Position numbers and translations under genes: made by a program
In this document: positions 6,306-13,013 of the stretch, piece by piece
Position numbering within the stretch: the first letter of the stretch is position 1
How the letters are laid out: the number at the start of each line of letters is the position of its first letter
The notes under the pieces: generated by a model
Told to the model about the DNA's origin: nothing
Database searches by the model: none
The model's input: the letters and a program-made list of their open reading frames with translations, nothing else
Virus record (IMG/VR): IMGVR_UViG_3300029911_000113
Coordinates: 1-29,589 of that record
Length of the DNA: 29,589 nt
DNA from: a virus
Reading direction: 5' to 3' (one strand)

Positions 6306-8030
6306 ATGCTCGTGAGCACACGAGAAGCCTTTCATGAGGCTTTTTTCAGGCTAGAACAGGAAGGTAGGCTTCTTGCCTTCGATATCGAAACCACAGGGCT
6401 AAATCCCTACGGTGGAGACAGTCTACTCGGAGTATCTTTCTCGAACGGTCAGAGTAGCCTCTACTACTGTCCTTTTGGGCATCCGATAGCACGGGAGCAA
6501 ATGTCCCGATACGACTGGAAAAAGGACCTTCAGCCTATCTTTGCCGAAGGAACTTTCATCGGCTGGAACAGTAAATTTGACTGCCAGTTTTTGCGTAAGC
6601 AGGGACTTGACCTGAGCGGCTGCATAGTGATTGACGCTATGCTCCTCTGGCATCTAGCAGACGAAAACAGGTTCAGCTATGGCCTCAAGGAGTTTGGAGC
6701 CGAGGTAGATTCCGACGCAAAAGTATTCGAGGATACCCTGAACGCACATCTAATGGAGCTGCCAGAGAGCGGGAGAGGTAAGCCTGATAAGTCTCTTATG
6801 TGGAAGGTAGACCCCGCTGTCACAGGAAGCTATGCAGAGCAGGATGCAAGGCTTACCTGTCTGCTCTATCAGAAAGTCCTACACAAACTCCGGCAAGACG
6901 CTCTTACCTCGCTGGCAGGTGAAATGTGTGACTATGCGCGCGTGATAGAGGATATTGAGTACACAGGCATTAAGGTAAACCGTCGCAAGTGCGAAGAGGA
7001 GACTGCCCAGTGTGAAGAGAGGGTAGAGAAGCTGCGACTGCAGATAGAGGGGCTAACGTGGCCCGGTTTCAATCCCGGTTCTCCTAAGCAGGTGTGCCAG
7101 TGGCTCGGGGTGTCTTCCAGCGCAAAGGATAAGCTTCTGGAGCTGAACGACCCTAATGTAGATCTGCTGCTCGAATACCGAGGGCTATCCAAGGCTGTCA
7201 GCAGTTTCTATCAGGCTTTTCTCTCGCGTGCCGATCGTAACGGCAGGGTACATGCAAACTTCAAGATTCACGGTACCGTTACCGGGCGAATGTCCTGTGC
7301 GGAGCCTAACCTGCAGCAGCTCCCCCGTAAGTCAGCAGAGTGGCACAGAGCCCGTAACTTCGTAGAAGCCTCACGAGGGTATAAGCTAATCTCTGCCGAC
7401 CTCTCGCAGGCGGAGCTTCGGCTTATGGCGCACTATTCCGAAGACCCTTTCCTGATGAAAGCTTACTGTGAGGAGGGGCTTGACATTCACCAGATGGTAG
7501 CAGACGAGCTAGGCATTGAGCGTAACGCTGCCAAGACCCTGAACTTTGGTATGTGCTACGGAGCCGGACCTGCACGTGTGGCCTACATGCTTAAAATATC
7601 GGACCCGGCTGCGAGAGACGTGCTGCGACAGCATAACCTTTTAATGCCTGGAGTCAAGAAGTTGAACTATGCGCTTTCCGCACAGGCAGAAATGGCAGGT
7701 TACATTCGTCTGTGGTCGGGGCGTATGCGCAGATACCCTAAGAATGTAGGGCTCAAAGATAAGGCATATACTGCGATGAACAATGTGATCCAAGGGGGAG
7801 TGGCAGAAATCATACGGGTATCGATGCAGAGACTGTCTGAGGTACTGCCTTCGAGCTGCCGTATGATTTGTCAGGTTCATGATGAAATTCTATTTGAATG
7901 CAAAACAGAAAGGACTGAAGAGGTATGCTTGGTGATAAGAAGAACGATGGAGGATTTTCAGTTTCGAGTGCCGATAGTGTCGGAGACAAAGGTAGGTCGG
8001 ACATGGGGCAGCTTAGTCCCGACACACTAA
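6306..8030 (+). CDS. polA: Family A DNA polymerase with 3'-5' exonuclease domain
   Basis: The replicative DNA polymerase, 574 residues, a Pol I Klenow-like layout without a 5' nuclease. The proofreading domain keeps Exo I FDIETTG (D26, E28), Exo II NSKFDCQF (D92) and Exo III YAEQD (Y176, D180). The polymerase domain keeps TVTGRMS, motif A ADLSQAELR (D365), motif B RNAAKTLNFGMCYG (R406, K410, F414, Y418) and motif C CQVHDE (D526, E527), so it should be fully active. Motif B has Phe at the site equivalent to T7/Taq Phe/Tyr discrimination positions only by rough alignment. The ATG at 6306 follows AAGAAGGA at a spacing of about 6; an ATG 39 bases upstream lies inside the preceding gene and lacks such a site. 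Confidence 0.95.
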   Translation: MLVSTREAFHEAFFRLEQEGRLLAFDIETTGLNPYGGDSLLGVSFSNGQSSLYYCPFGHPIAREQMSRYDWKKDLQPIFAEGTFIGWNSKFDCQFLRKQGLDLSGCIVIDAMLLWHLADENRFSYGLKEFGAEVDSDAKVFEDTLNAHLMELPESGRGKPDKSLMWKVDPAVTGSYAEQDARLTCLLYQKVLHKLRQDALTSLAGEMCDYARVIEDIEYTGIKVNRRKCEEETAQCEERVEKLRLQIEGLTWPGFNPGSPKQVCQWLGVSSSAKDKLLELNDPNVDLLLEYRGLSKAVSSFYQAFLSRADRNGRVHANFKIHGTVTGRMSCAEPNLQQLPRKSAEWHRARNFVEASRGYKLISADLSQAELRLMAHYSEDPFLMKAYCEEGLDIHQMVADELGIERNAAKTLNFGMCYGAGPARVAYMLKISDPAARDVLRQHNLLMPGVKKLNYALSAQAEMAGYIRLWSGRMRRYPKNVGLKDKAYTAMNNVIQGGVAEIIRVSMQRLSEVLPSSCRMICQVHDEILFECKTERTEEVCLVIRRTMEDFQFRVPIVSETKVGRTWGSLVPTH

Positions 8031-8464
8031 AGAGCGTACTCAGCAGCAAGGTATTTGGCAGAGTGTACGCTTTTGATCCCGGGGACAGTACAGGTATCTG
8101 CATCCTGGATCAATCAGCGCCCGGAATCTATCACGTACGTACTGTCGTCCAGCAGGACTTGTTTCGGCTGCTCTCTCGCTACGATACAACAGTACCTTCC
8201 ATGATATTCTACGAGAGCTTTGTCAGTCGTCCTGTGCAGTTTGCCCGGACGCAGCTAGCGCCTCAGAACATCGGCGCTATCCAGTATTGGGCATACATTA
8301 ATGACTTCAAGACCGTGGAGATAATGCCTGCGGAGACACATCGGATTAAACGCGAAGTCATTCGAGATGCCGGCTGGGAGTGGCACACCGAACATGAGCT
8401 GGACGCCATCCGCATTATGGTCTATGGTATGGTCGTACTGCAATATCGCACAGGCAAGAAGTAG
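8003..8464 (+). CDS. RuvC-like (RNase H fold) nuclease, possible Holliday junction resolvase
   Basis: A 153-residue protein from this start. It opens with VYAFDPGDSTGICILD, the first strand and acidic residue of RuvC-like nucleases (DPGxxTG). FYESF supplies the second acidic residue, MPAETHRIKREV follows, and HTEHELDAIRIMVYGM is the late H...DA(I/A)R helix. This arrangement is common in phage RuvC-type proteins placed near the polymerase, where they resolve branched DNA before packaging. The start is uncertain: 8003 has AAAGG 10 bases upstream and overlaps the polymerase by 28 bases. An in-frame ATG at 7925 would add 26 polar residues and overlap by 106 bases. The domain is intact in both cases. 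Confidence 0.8.
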   Translation: MGQLSPDTLKSVLSSKVFGRVYAFDPGDSTGICILDQSAPGIYHVRTVVQQDLFRLLSRYDTTVPSMIFYESFVSRPVQFARTQLAPQNIGAIQYWAYINDFKTVEIMPAETHRIKREVIRDAGWEWHTEHELDAIRIMVYGMVVLQYRTGKK

Positions 8465-8470
8465 GCACAA

Positions 8471-9976
8471 ATGCCTACAGACGGCTGCTTAGAAGAGGCC
8501 CTCGCACGCCTCAAAGAAGGTCGTCCTGTCATCCCTATCTGGTGGATGCGAGATGACGGTACCTGTGCGTGCTCTCGTGCAGAGTGTACCTCTCCTGGTA
8601 AGCACCCGATACTACCTAGCTGGAAAGAGTTTCAGCAGCGCCTTCCGTCAGAGTCTCAGGTACGTGAGTGGTGGCAGAAGTGGCCTAACGCTAATGCCGC
8701 TATGCTAACAGGCTCTGCAGGAGGGCGGTCTAATTGGGTAGTGATCGATGTAGATAGACCTGGAGCAAGCCCCGAATTCTCTACGCGGACAGTTCGCACA
8801 GGAGGAGACGGGTTACATTACTACTTCGCTACGAAACGCAAATGGAAAAATAGCGCAAAGGGGGATGTTCATGTACGTGGAGAAGGGGGGTACGTCTTAC
8901 TCCCGACGTCTAACCATAAGTCCGGCAACAAGTATACCTATATCGACACCAGGATACCTGCACCCATTGAGCGACAGGCTATCAAGCTCCTTGACCCTGA
9001 CGCCGTATTTTCTGGTAACAGGCATGACGCAGCGGGTAGGCTTATTGGTCACCTGTTCAAAGAGGGCAAAAGCGTCCATGAAGTACGTAAGGCGCTTCGA
9101 GAGTGGAATGAGGAACATGTATATCCCCCGCTCTCGCAGGCGGAGCTTAATCGCTATGTGGACGATGTTGCCACGAAGGAACGCGCACCGGAAAGTGCGC
9201 CTGTATCGGCTGAGCGTTTCTTGCCGATGCTGGATTTCCTTTCCTTCTACACTCCAACACGGCAACAATGGCTTGTCCAAGACTGGATACCTTCAAGCTC
9301 GGCAGGAATAATCAGCGCCCTCCCAGGCTGCTATAAGACGTGGCTGCTGCTGGAGCTTGCTCTGTCTATCTCCAGTGGCAAGCCCTTCTTAGGGAGCTTC
9401 GAGGTACCCGCTCCTCGTCCTGTGGTCTTTTGCCAGCTCGAAGACGATTTCACGCTACTTGCTGATAGGCTGCGTATTCTTTTGGGCGGCTGTGAGCCAA
9501 CGCTCGAAGGTAACGAATTGGTTACAGTGTTTCAACCGAACTTACCTATTTACTTCTACGACGGTAGACGTATGGACATAACAAGTCCCGAGGGTATGAA
9601 GTCTCTGGAGCAGGTAGTAGGGGACTTAAAAGCAGGCCTGCTGATCGTTGATCCGATGAACGCGGCCGTAAACATGGAGGACTACGGGATCAAGGCTGTC
9701 TCCTCTCTCAACAAACTGAAGGAGATTCGAGATCGGGTAGGTACGACGTTGGAGTTTTCTCACCACGACCACAAGTCTGCGAAAGAGAGTACCCGGCAAA
9801 GTACCTACGGTACAGTATTCTTTGACGCGTGGAAAGAGCATGGCTGGAACATCACCAAGGTGGCGCCGGATACAGTACGGATCAAGAGGCACGCAAAACT
9901 TGTTCCGTATCTGTCAGATGTAACTGTACGCTTCGTGCTGGAGCACGGACTTTTTGAGGTAGAGGAGGGTACATAG
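8471..9976 (+). CDS. Primase-polymerase / RepA-like helicase fusion
   Basis: A 501-residue replication protein with three parts. Residues 1-160 form a prim-pol domain (bifunctional DNA primase/polymerase type): a small Cys cluster CACSRAECTSPGKHP (C32, C34, C39), the metal motif VIDVDRPG (D93, D95), TGGDGLHYYF with H116, and GYVLLPTSNHKSG. Residues about 185-240 resemble a PriCT helical domain (EVRKALREWNEE...LSQAELNRYV). Residues 265-440 are an AAA_25/RepA-like ATPase with a variant Walker A ALPGCYKT (283-290, Tyr before the Lys) and Walker B GLLIVD (D394), then SHHDHK. It should prime and unwind the phage origin and load the polymerase encoded just upstream. The next gene starts on its TAG. 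Confidence 0.88.
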   Translation: MPTDGCLEEALARLKEGRPVIPIWWMRDDGTCACSRAECTSPGKHPILPSWKEFQQRLPSESQVREWWQKWPNANAAMLTGSAGGRSNWVVIDVDRPGASPEFSTRTVRTGGDGLHYYFATKRKWKNSAKGDVHVRGEGGYVLLPTSNHKSGNKYTYIDTRIPAPIERQAIKLLDPDAVFSGNRHDAAGRLIGHLFKEGKSVHEVRKALREWNEEHVYPPLSQAELNRYVDDVATKERAPESAPVSAERFLPMLDFLSFYTPTRQQWLVQDWIPSSSAGIISALPGCYKTWLLLELALSISSGKPFLGSFEVPAPRPVVFCQLEDDFTLLADRLRILLGGCEPTLEGNELVTVFQPNLPIYFYDGRRMDITSPEGMKSLEQVVGDLKAGLLIVDPMNAAVNMEDYGIKAVSSLNKLKEIRDRVGTTLEFSHHDHKSAKESTRQSTYGTVFFDAWKEHGWNITKVAPDTVRIKRHAKLVPYLSDVTVRFVLEHGLFEVEEGT

Positions 9977-10191
9977 TGGCGAAAGTAATTGTAGAAGGGC
10001 TGGAGATGGATGACAGCAACATACCTACTCGTACTGGTAAGGCGGTTCGCCTGGGTCCTATCAACGTTGCAGCAGAGCTGCGAGACGCGATAGAAACTAT
10101 GGCAACAGAGGAGAGCAGGAGCATTTCAAACTGCTGCGTTCTCTTGATTGAACGAGGGCTGCTCTGGAGCAACAAGCAAAAAAACGCATGA
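9976..10191 (+). CDS. Small ribbon-helix-helix-like protein
   Basis: A 71-residue protein starting at GTG, sharing one base with the TAG of the previous gene, with a strong ribosome site AGAGGAGGGT (9961-9970). After a short charged lead, VRLGPINV could be the DNA-contacting strand, followed by helices around AAELRDAIETMATEE and SISNCCVLLIERGLLW. That is the size and order of MetJ/Arc-type ribbon-helix-helix regulators. It is the last gene of the + strand block and may control it or act as an antirepressor-like factor. Both are inference; the fold assignment itself is moderate. Confidence 0.6.
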   Translation: MAKVIVEGLEMDDSNIPTRTGKAVRLGPINVAAELRDAIETMATEESRSISNCCVLLIERGLLWSNKQKNA

Positions 10192-10196
10192 CCTAT

Positions 10197-10209
10197 ATTT
10201 CAGTGAAAT
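10197..10209. promoter_or_regulatory. 13-nt palindrome just after the RHH gene, possible operator
   Basis: ATTTCA-G-TGAAAT is a perfect 6-bp inverted repeat with a one-base centre, six bases after the stop of the ribbon-helix-helix gene. Short AT-rich palindromes are typical binding sites for such regulators, and the gap 10192-10251 holds nothing else recognisable. No good -35/-10 pair was seen beside it, and a palindrome this short can occur by chance. Confidence 0.25.
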
Positions 10210-10251
10210 CTAAGGTGCTTTGATATGTGCATTTGAGTAGTGAAGTAGGCA

Positions 10252-10296
10252 AAAAGATACCCCCTGCCGGAGAAGATTTGGCAGGGGGTATCTTTT
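10252..10296. terminator. Bidirectional rho-independent terminator between convergent operons
   Basis: AAAAGATACCCCCTGCC (10252-10268) pairs perfectly over 17 bp with GGCAGGGGGTATCTTTT (10280-10296) around an 11-base loop. The A run on one side and the T run on the other give a U tract in both directions. It lies 60 bases after the last + strand gene and 2 bases after the stop of the endolysin gene on the - strand, so one hairpin ends both transcription units. Confidence 0.92.
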
Positions 10297-10298
10297 CG

Positions 10299-10787
10299 TT
10301 AGACGAGCGCACCAATAAAAAAGCACTCGTCTACGATGTGCAGAAGCTTAGGGGTATTCCAGTCCCGGCTGCCTGGTCCGTTGTTTCCATAACTCTCTAC
10401 TGTGTGGCAAGAGTCGGGCCAGCTCACAACAGCCCATACGTGGCCTACCGGATCAGCTCCCCTTCCATTGGTGTGATGGAATGCGATATGCACTCCATAC
10501 CTCGTAGGAACCTCGTTGTAGGAAATACTCTGGTAGCCGTTCTCAGCAAGCCAGCGGCATTGATTCCATGAGCCATCCGGGTAGTCTTTGAAGGGCACCC
10601 CAACAGCATATTGCATCAGGGTTCGGTTGAAACCTGAGCAGTCGATCTTGCCGTAGCGAATCGGGAGCCCCTGCCCACAGAATTTATCTTTCGCTCCATA
10701 CCCGTACGTGAGCTTACGCTGTGTTACCCGCACAAATGCGGCAAGCTCGTACTCCCTGAACTTTTCCAGCGATACCGGAGCTATCAT
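10299..10787 (-). CDS. Endolysin-like cysteine peptidase (NlpC/P60-CHAP superfamily)
   Basis: A 162-residue protein expected to cut peptidoglycan peptides at the end of infection. KIDCSGFNRTLMQYAVG carries the catalytic Cys (C50) in the DCSGF motif of NlpC/P60 enzymes. DPVGHVWAVVSW carries the catalytic His (H116), and TVESYGNNGPGSRDW supplies the third polar residue and the loop after it. No signal peptide is visible, so release would need a holin, or the protein could act from the virion. It is the last gene of the structural operon, a usual place for lysis genes, and starts by an ATGA overlap with the gene before it. A capsid- or tail-associated muralytic role is the alternative. Confidence 0.8.
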   Translation of the reverse strand: MIAPVSLEKFREYELAAFVRVTQRKLTYGYGAKDKFCGQGLPIRYGKIDCSGFNRTLMQYAVGVPFKDYPDGSWNQCRWLAENGYQSISYNEVPTRYGVHIAFHHTNGRGADPVGHVWAVVSWPDSCHTVESYGNNGPGSRDWNTPKLLHIVDECFFIGALV

Positions 10788-11161
10788 CCCGCGTTACTCG
10801 GGTCAATGACCTCATCTCCCGTCAGTGGGTCGGTAGTCGTGTCCGTGGAATCGTCTGCAGTATCTGCAGGTATGAGGGGAATTACCCCCGGCGCTACGGG
10901 TCCCGACTTGATTGTACCGGTCGGAAGAGCCAAAAGAGCCTTAGAGCCTGCTGCAGGCAGCAAAGTATCTGCGCCGAACATAATGTCCGCCTTGATAAAG
11001 CCGAGAGGGATGCTGTACTCGATAGGAGCAGGCAGATCCTTAAGGGCGTTGTTCAAGAAGACGATTACAGAGGCAGGCAGATACTTGCCGAGTGCTTTGA
11101 GGATGTCGATGTGGAAATTCTCGTGAATAATTCCTGCGAGAACGAGGGCAATAGTAATCAT
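10784..11161 (-). CDS. Hypothetical protein next to the endolysin
   Basis: A 125-residue protein of unknown function. The first 80 residues are hydrophobic and helix-prone (ITIALVLAGIIHENFHIDILKALGKYLPASVIVFL). The last 40 are acidic and rich in Thr, Asp and Pro (TADDSTDTTTDPLTGDEVIDP), with a likely disordered end. A membrane-associated lysis role is possible from the N-terminus and from its overlap with the endolysin gene, but no clean transmembrane helix flanked by charges is seen. The ribosome site GGAG lies 8 bases before the ATG. It is separated from the upstream gene by a hairpin-bearing gap. Confidence 0.55.
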   Translation of the reverse strand: MITIALVLAGIIHENFHIDILKALGKYLPASVIVFLNNALKDLPAPIEYSIPLGFIKADIMFGADTLLPAAGSKALLALPTGTIKSGPVAPGVIPLIPADTADDSTDTTTDPLTGDEVIDPSNAG

Positions 11162-11187
11162 TAGGTATCTCCGTGGTCTTGAGATTT

Positions 11188-11218
11188 TAGGGCGTTCGAG
11201 TGTATTTCAAACGCCCTA
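11188..11218 (-). other. 9-bp hairpin in a 96-nt gap before the lysis genes
   Basis: TAGGGCGTT (11188-11196) and AACGCCCTA (11210-11218) form a perfect 9-bp stem around a 13-base loop. The gap 11162-11257 is otherwise empty. Neither strand has a U tract after the stem, so it is not a classical terminator. It might stabilise an mRNA end or mark a processing site between tail and lysis genes. Confidence 0.4.
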
Positions 11219-11257
11219 GCAGGCCCCTTGCAAAGCTCCTACATGTTGTAGCACGAG

Positions 11258-11731
11258 TTAGCCGGTCGGCGGGATTACCTGCGGAGTGCCGAGCGTAAAG
11301 TTGATAGAAGCGGGGACTCCCTCAGCTACAGCACCTGCGGCAGTCACTGCGATGCTGCCGAGCAGGGGGGGTGAACTGGAATCTGCAACGTTGATTGTGG
11401 TAGTGGCCCCTACGCTGGCAGTTTTGGACATGCCAAGAGTGAGGGTACCATTCGAGTTAACGACTACCGTAACGTCTCCCGGCGTCGGGCTTGTCTGGAA
11501 TGTCAGAGGGCCTTTGATCGGGATAGGGATACCGTCGCTGTCAAGTGATGGGGTACCGTCCGCGTTAAGGTACGCGGGAGTTGCTAGGATGAACAGCCCG
11601 AGGGCTAAAGATGCTGTGTTCACTGAATATCCTCCAGGATCGAAACAGGGAAAAATCAAGCCGATAGATGCAGGCTTGTGCCCATAGAATAGACGCTCGA
11701 TAAGCTCGCGCAGTTCTTCAAATATAGACAT
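11258..11731 (-). CDS. Hypothetical beta-rich structural protein
   Basis: A 157-residue protein. A short amphipathic N-terminus (SIFEELRELIERLFYG) and a hydrophobic stretch (TASLALGLFILATPAYL) precede a Thr/Val/Gly-rich half. That half has alternating strands (DVTVVVNSNGTLTLGMS, TTTINVADSSSPPLLGSIAV, SINFTLGTPQVIPP), suggesting an immunoglobulin-like or other beta-sandwich domain. The hydrophobic stretch could be a membrane segment. There is no ribosome site before the ATG, which follows the stop of the previous gene after one base, so translation probably reinitiates from that gene. Function unknown; a fibre or lysis accessory role is a guess from position. Confidence 0.55.
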   Translation of the reverse strand: MSIFEELRELIERLFYGHKPASIGLIFPCFDPGGYSVNTASLALGLFILATPAYLNADGTPSLDSDGIPIPIKGPLTFQTSPTPGDVTVVVNSNGTLTLGMSKTASVGATTTINVADSSSPPLLGSIAVTAAGAVAEGVPASINFTLGTPQVIPPTG

Positions 11732-11732
11732 G

Positions 11733-12041
11733 TTAATTTACTGGTAGGCTGCTTGCCCGTATGATTCTCGGAGTATCCTCTGCAGGATTCTCTGATACTT
11801 CGGCAAGGGAGTTAACGAGAACGTTTGTTGCGAGGGCTGTCCATGCGTAGGCTTCCCGAAGGCCGGGTACTGTCTTGCCCTCTTCGAAGCCCTCTCCTGT
11901 AAGAGCTACTCCGGTTTGCCTGCCAACTACTATGCCGTCCAGGTCAGCATACTCGATGCAGCTAATCAGGATCTGCCCTACGCAGCGTTCCATGGTCTCG
12001 GGGGGGCCTTCCAGCCTGAGAAGTGTTTTAGATGTGCTCAT
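11733..12041 (-). CDS. Hypothetical protein
   Basis: A 102-residue soluble protein with no recognised family. It begins LLRLEGPPETMERCVGQILIS and has a helical centre around YAWTALATNVLVNSLAEV. The composition is ordinary and no membrane segment is visible. A ribosome site AAAGGA lies in the 16-base gap after the small membrane-protein gene. Its place among the tail and lysis genes suggests a minor structural or assembly part, without sequence proof. Confidence 0.5.
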   Translation of the reverse strand: MSTSKTLLRLEGPPETMERCVGQILISCIEYADLDGIVVGRQTGVALTGEGFEEGKTVPGLREAYAWTALATNVLVNSLAEVSENPAEDTPRIIRASSLPVN

Positions 12042-12057
12042 CCGCTTTTGTCCTTTT

Positions 12058-12270
12058 CTATCGTTTGTGGGCGTCTTTCAATATAGCCAGTTCCATGTTG
12101 TGCGCGTGGATAGCAGCATCGTGCTTATCAAGGGTAGCCTGCTGCTCCTGCTGCGTGTAAGCTATTTTGTGTACGTCGTCTACAAGCTCCTTAGCATACC
12201 AGACTATACGTAATAGGGTGCTCATTATTACGAACAGAAAGCCTAGTTCTGCATAGTTCCAGTTTTGCAT
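12058..12270 (-). CDS. Small membrane protein with coiled coil, holin or spanin candidate
   Basis: A 70-residue protein. The N-terminal half holds one membrane segment (about residues 9-25, LGFLFVIMSTLLRIVWY). The C-terminal half is polar and coiled-coil-like (ELVDDVHKIAYTQQEQQATL, then DKHDAAIHAHNMELAILKD). This shape is shared by small phage holins, haemolysin-like XhlA proteins and short inner-membrane spanins. Its position three genes before the endolysin favours a lysis role. AGGA precedes the ATG by about 7 bases. Which of these roles applies cannot be decided from sequence alone. Confidence 0.6.
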   Translation of the reverse strand: MQNWNYAELGFLFVIMSTLLRIVWYAKELVDDVHKIAYTQQEQQATLDKHDAAIHAHNMELAILKDAHKR

Positions 12271-12279
12271 GTTGAATTC

Positions 12280-12645
12280 CTAGAAGGGGTTTGCCCGAAG
12301 CACAAAACTCTGCTGAATCGAGCCTACTTCTCCGGTCTTGTTTGTCAGGGTATATACTACCCGATAAGTGTCCGCCGATGTAATAGTCAGTCCGCTGCCT
12401 GTCTGCAAGAGATAGCCTGCCTGCTGCAATGGAGGAGCCGTATCGTCAGGCTCTATTTGAAGCGAGAGAGGGCCTGCTACCTTAGTGTTGGAGCTGTTGT
12501 ATACGTTAGCAACTGCGGAGGTAAGACTGAGCGTCTGATCTCTCTGGTTCCGGATTCTTTGCAGACCGATCCAGAACGAGGAGCCGAGCTGTTGCAGAAG
12601 CTCCTTCGTCATAAAGTCTGCGGATATTTGCTGTGCTACGAACAT
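12280..12645 (-). CDS. Hypothetical tail-associated beta protein
   Basis: A 121-residue protein. A helical start (DFMTKELLQQLGSSFWIGL) leads into a beta domain with alternating strands (TLSLTSAVANVYNSS, PLSLQIEPDDTAPP, TYRVVYTLTNKTGEVGSI). The beta part looks like the small immunoglobulin-like domains in baseplate and fibre accessory proteins, but no family is recognised. Its start overlaps the preceding gene by 10 bases. Likely a virion or assembly protein from its position. Confidence 0.5.
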   Translation of the reverse strand: MFVAQQISADFMTKELLQQLGSSFWIGLQRIRNQRDQTLSLTSAVANVYNSSNTKVAGPLSLQIEPDDTAPPLQQAGYLLQTGSGLTITSADTYRVVYTLTNKTGEVGSIQQSFVLRANPF

Positions 12646-13004
12646 GCGAGGGCCACCGCGACCGGGTTAGTGGGAGAGGAGCTGCCTCCTAGCCCACCCG
12701 ATGTCGTACATGCGAAAGATAGCGCCGTTCCGAAGGATATGCCTGTAAGCCACAGTGACTCCAGGATAGCGCCTCCTGCAACCATTATTGTTACGTCTGG
12801 TGCAGTAGTTCCTACCGTAGGTGCTGGGTTGTTGTACAGATGCAGATAGACGACCTGAGAAGGGTTAGCTGAGTTGTCTACTCGTGCAAGAAACAGGTTC
12901 GTAGCAGCTCCTCTGACGTTGTTATTCGGAGAGGCATTTGCAGAACTCTGTGCAATAAGTTGTGTCGTAAAAGGTCCCGCGAACGGGGTAGAAGTCAGGC
13001 TCAT
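12636..13004 (-). CDS. Hypothetical small structural protein
   Basis: A 122-residue protein rich in Ala, Thr, Ser and Asn with few charged residues, the usual make-up of phage virion beta proteins. Strand-like pieces include NLFLARVDNSANPSQVVYLHL and TIMVAGGAILESLWLTG. It ends with a Gly/Ser-rich low-complexity segment. A good ribosome site AGAGGAT precedes the ATG. It directly follows the large fibre gene (9-base gap), which suggests a fibre accessory, cap or decoration protein. Confidence 0.5.
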   Translation of the reverse strand: MSLTSTPFAGPFTTQLIAQSSANASPNNNVRGAATNLFLARVDNSANPSQVVYLHLYNNPAPTVGTTAPDVTIMVAGGAILESLWLTGISFGTALSFACTTSGGLGGSSSPTNPVAVALACS

Positions 13005-13013
13005 TTTATCCTC

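Noticed and set aside
7925-8002. Longer start for the RuvC-like gene
   Set aside because: It would overlap the polymerase by 106 bases. The extra 26 residues are low-complexity and not part of the domain. It is kept as an alternative in the feature text.
8865-9311. Alternative 148-aa frame inside the prim-pol gene
   Set aside because: It is a shadow of the prim-pol/helicase coding frame, without motifs.
11188-11218. Rho-independent terminator
   Set aside because: The stem is good but no U tract follows on either strand, so it is listed only as a hairpin.
12265-12849. 194-aa frame on the + strand across two structural genes
   Set aside because: It is antisense to genes that fit the operon spacing; its translation is rich in Cys and Arg without a domain pattern and it crosses a gene boundary.
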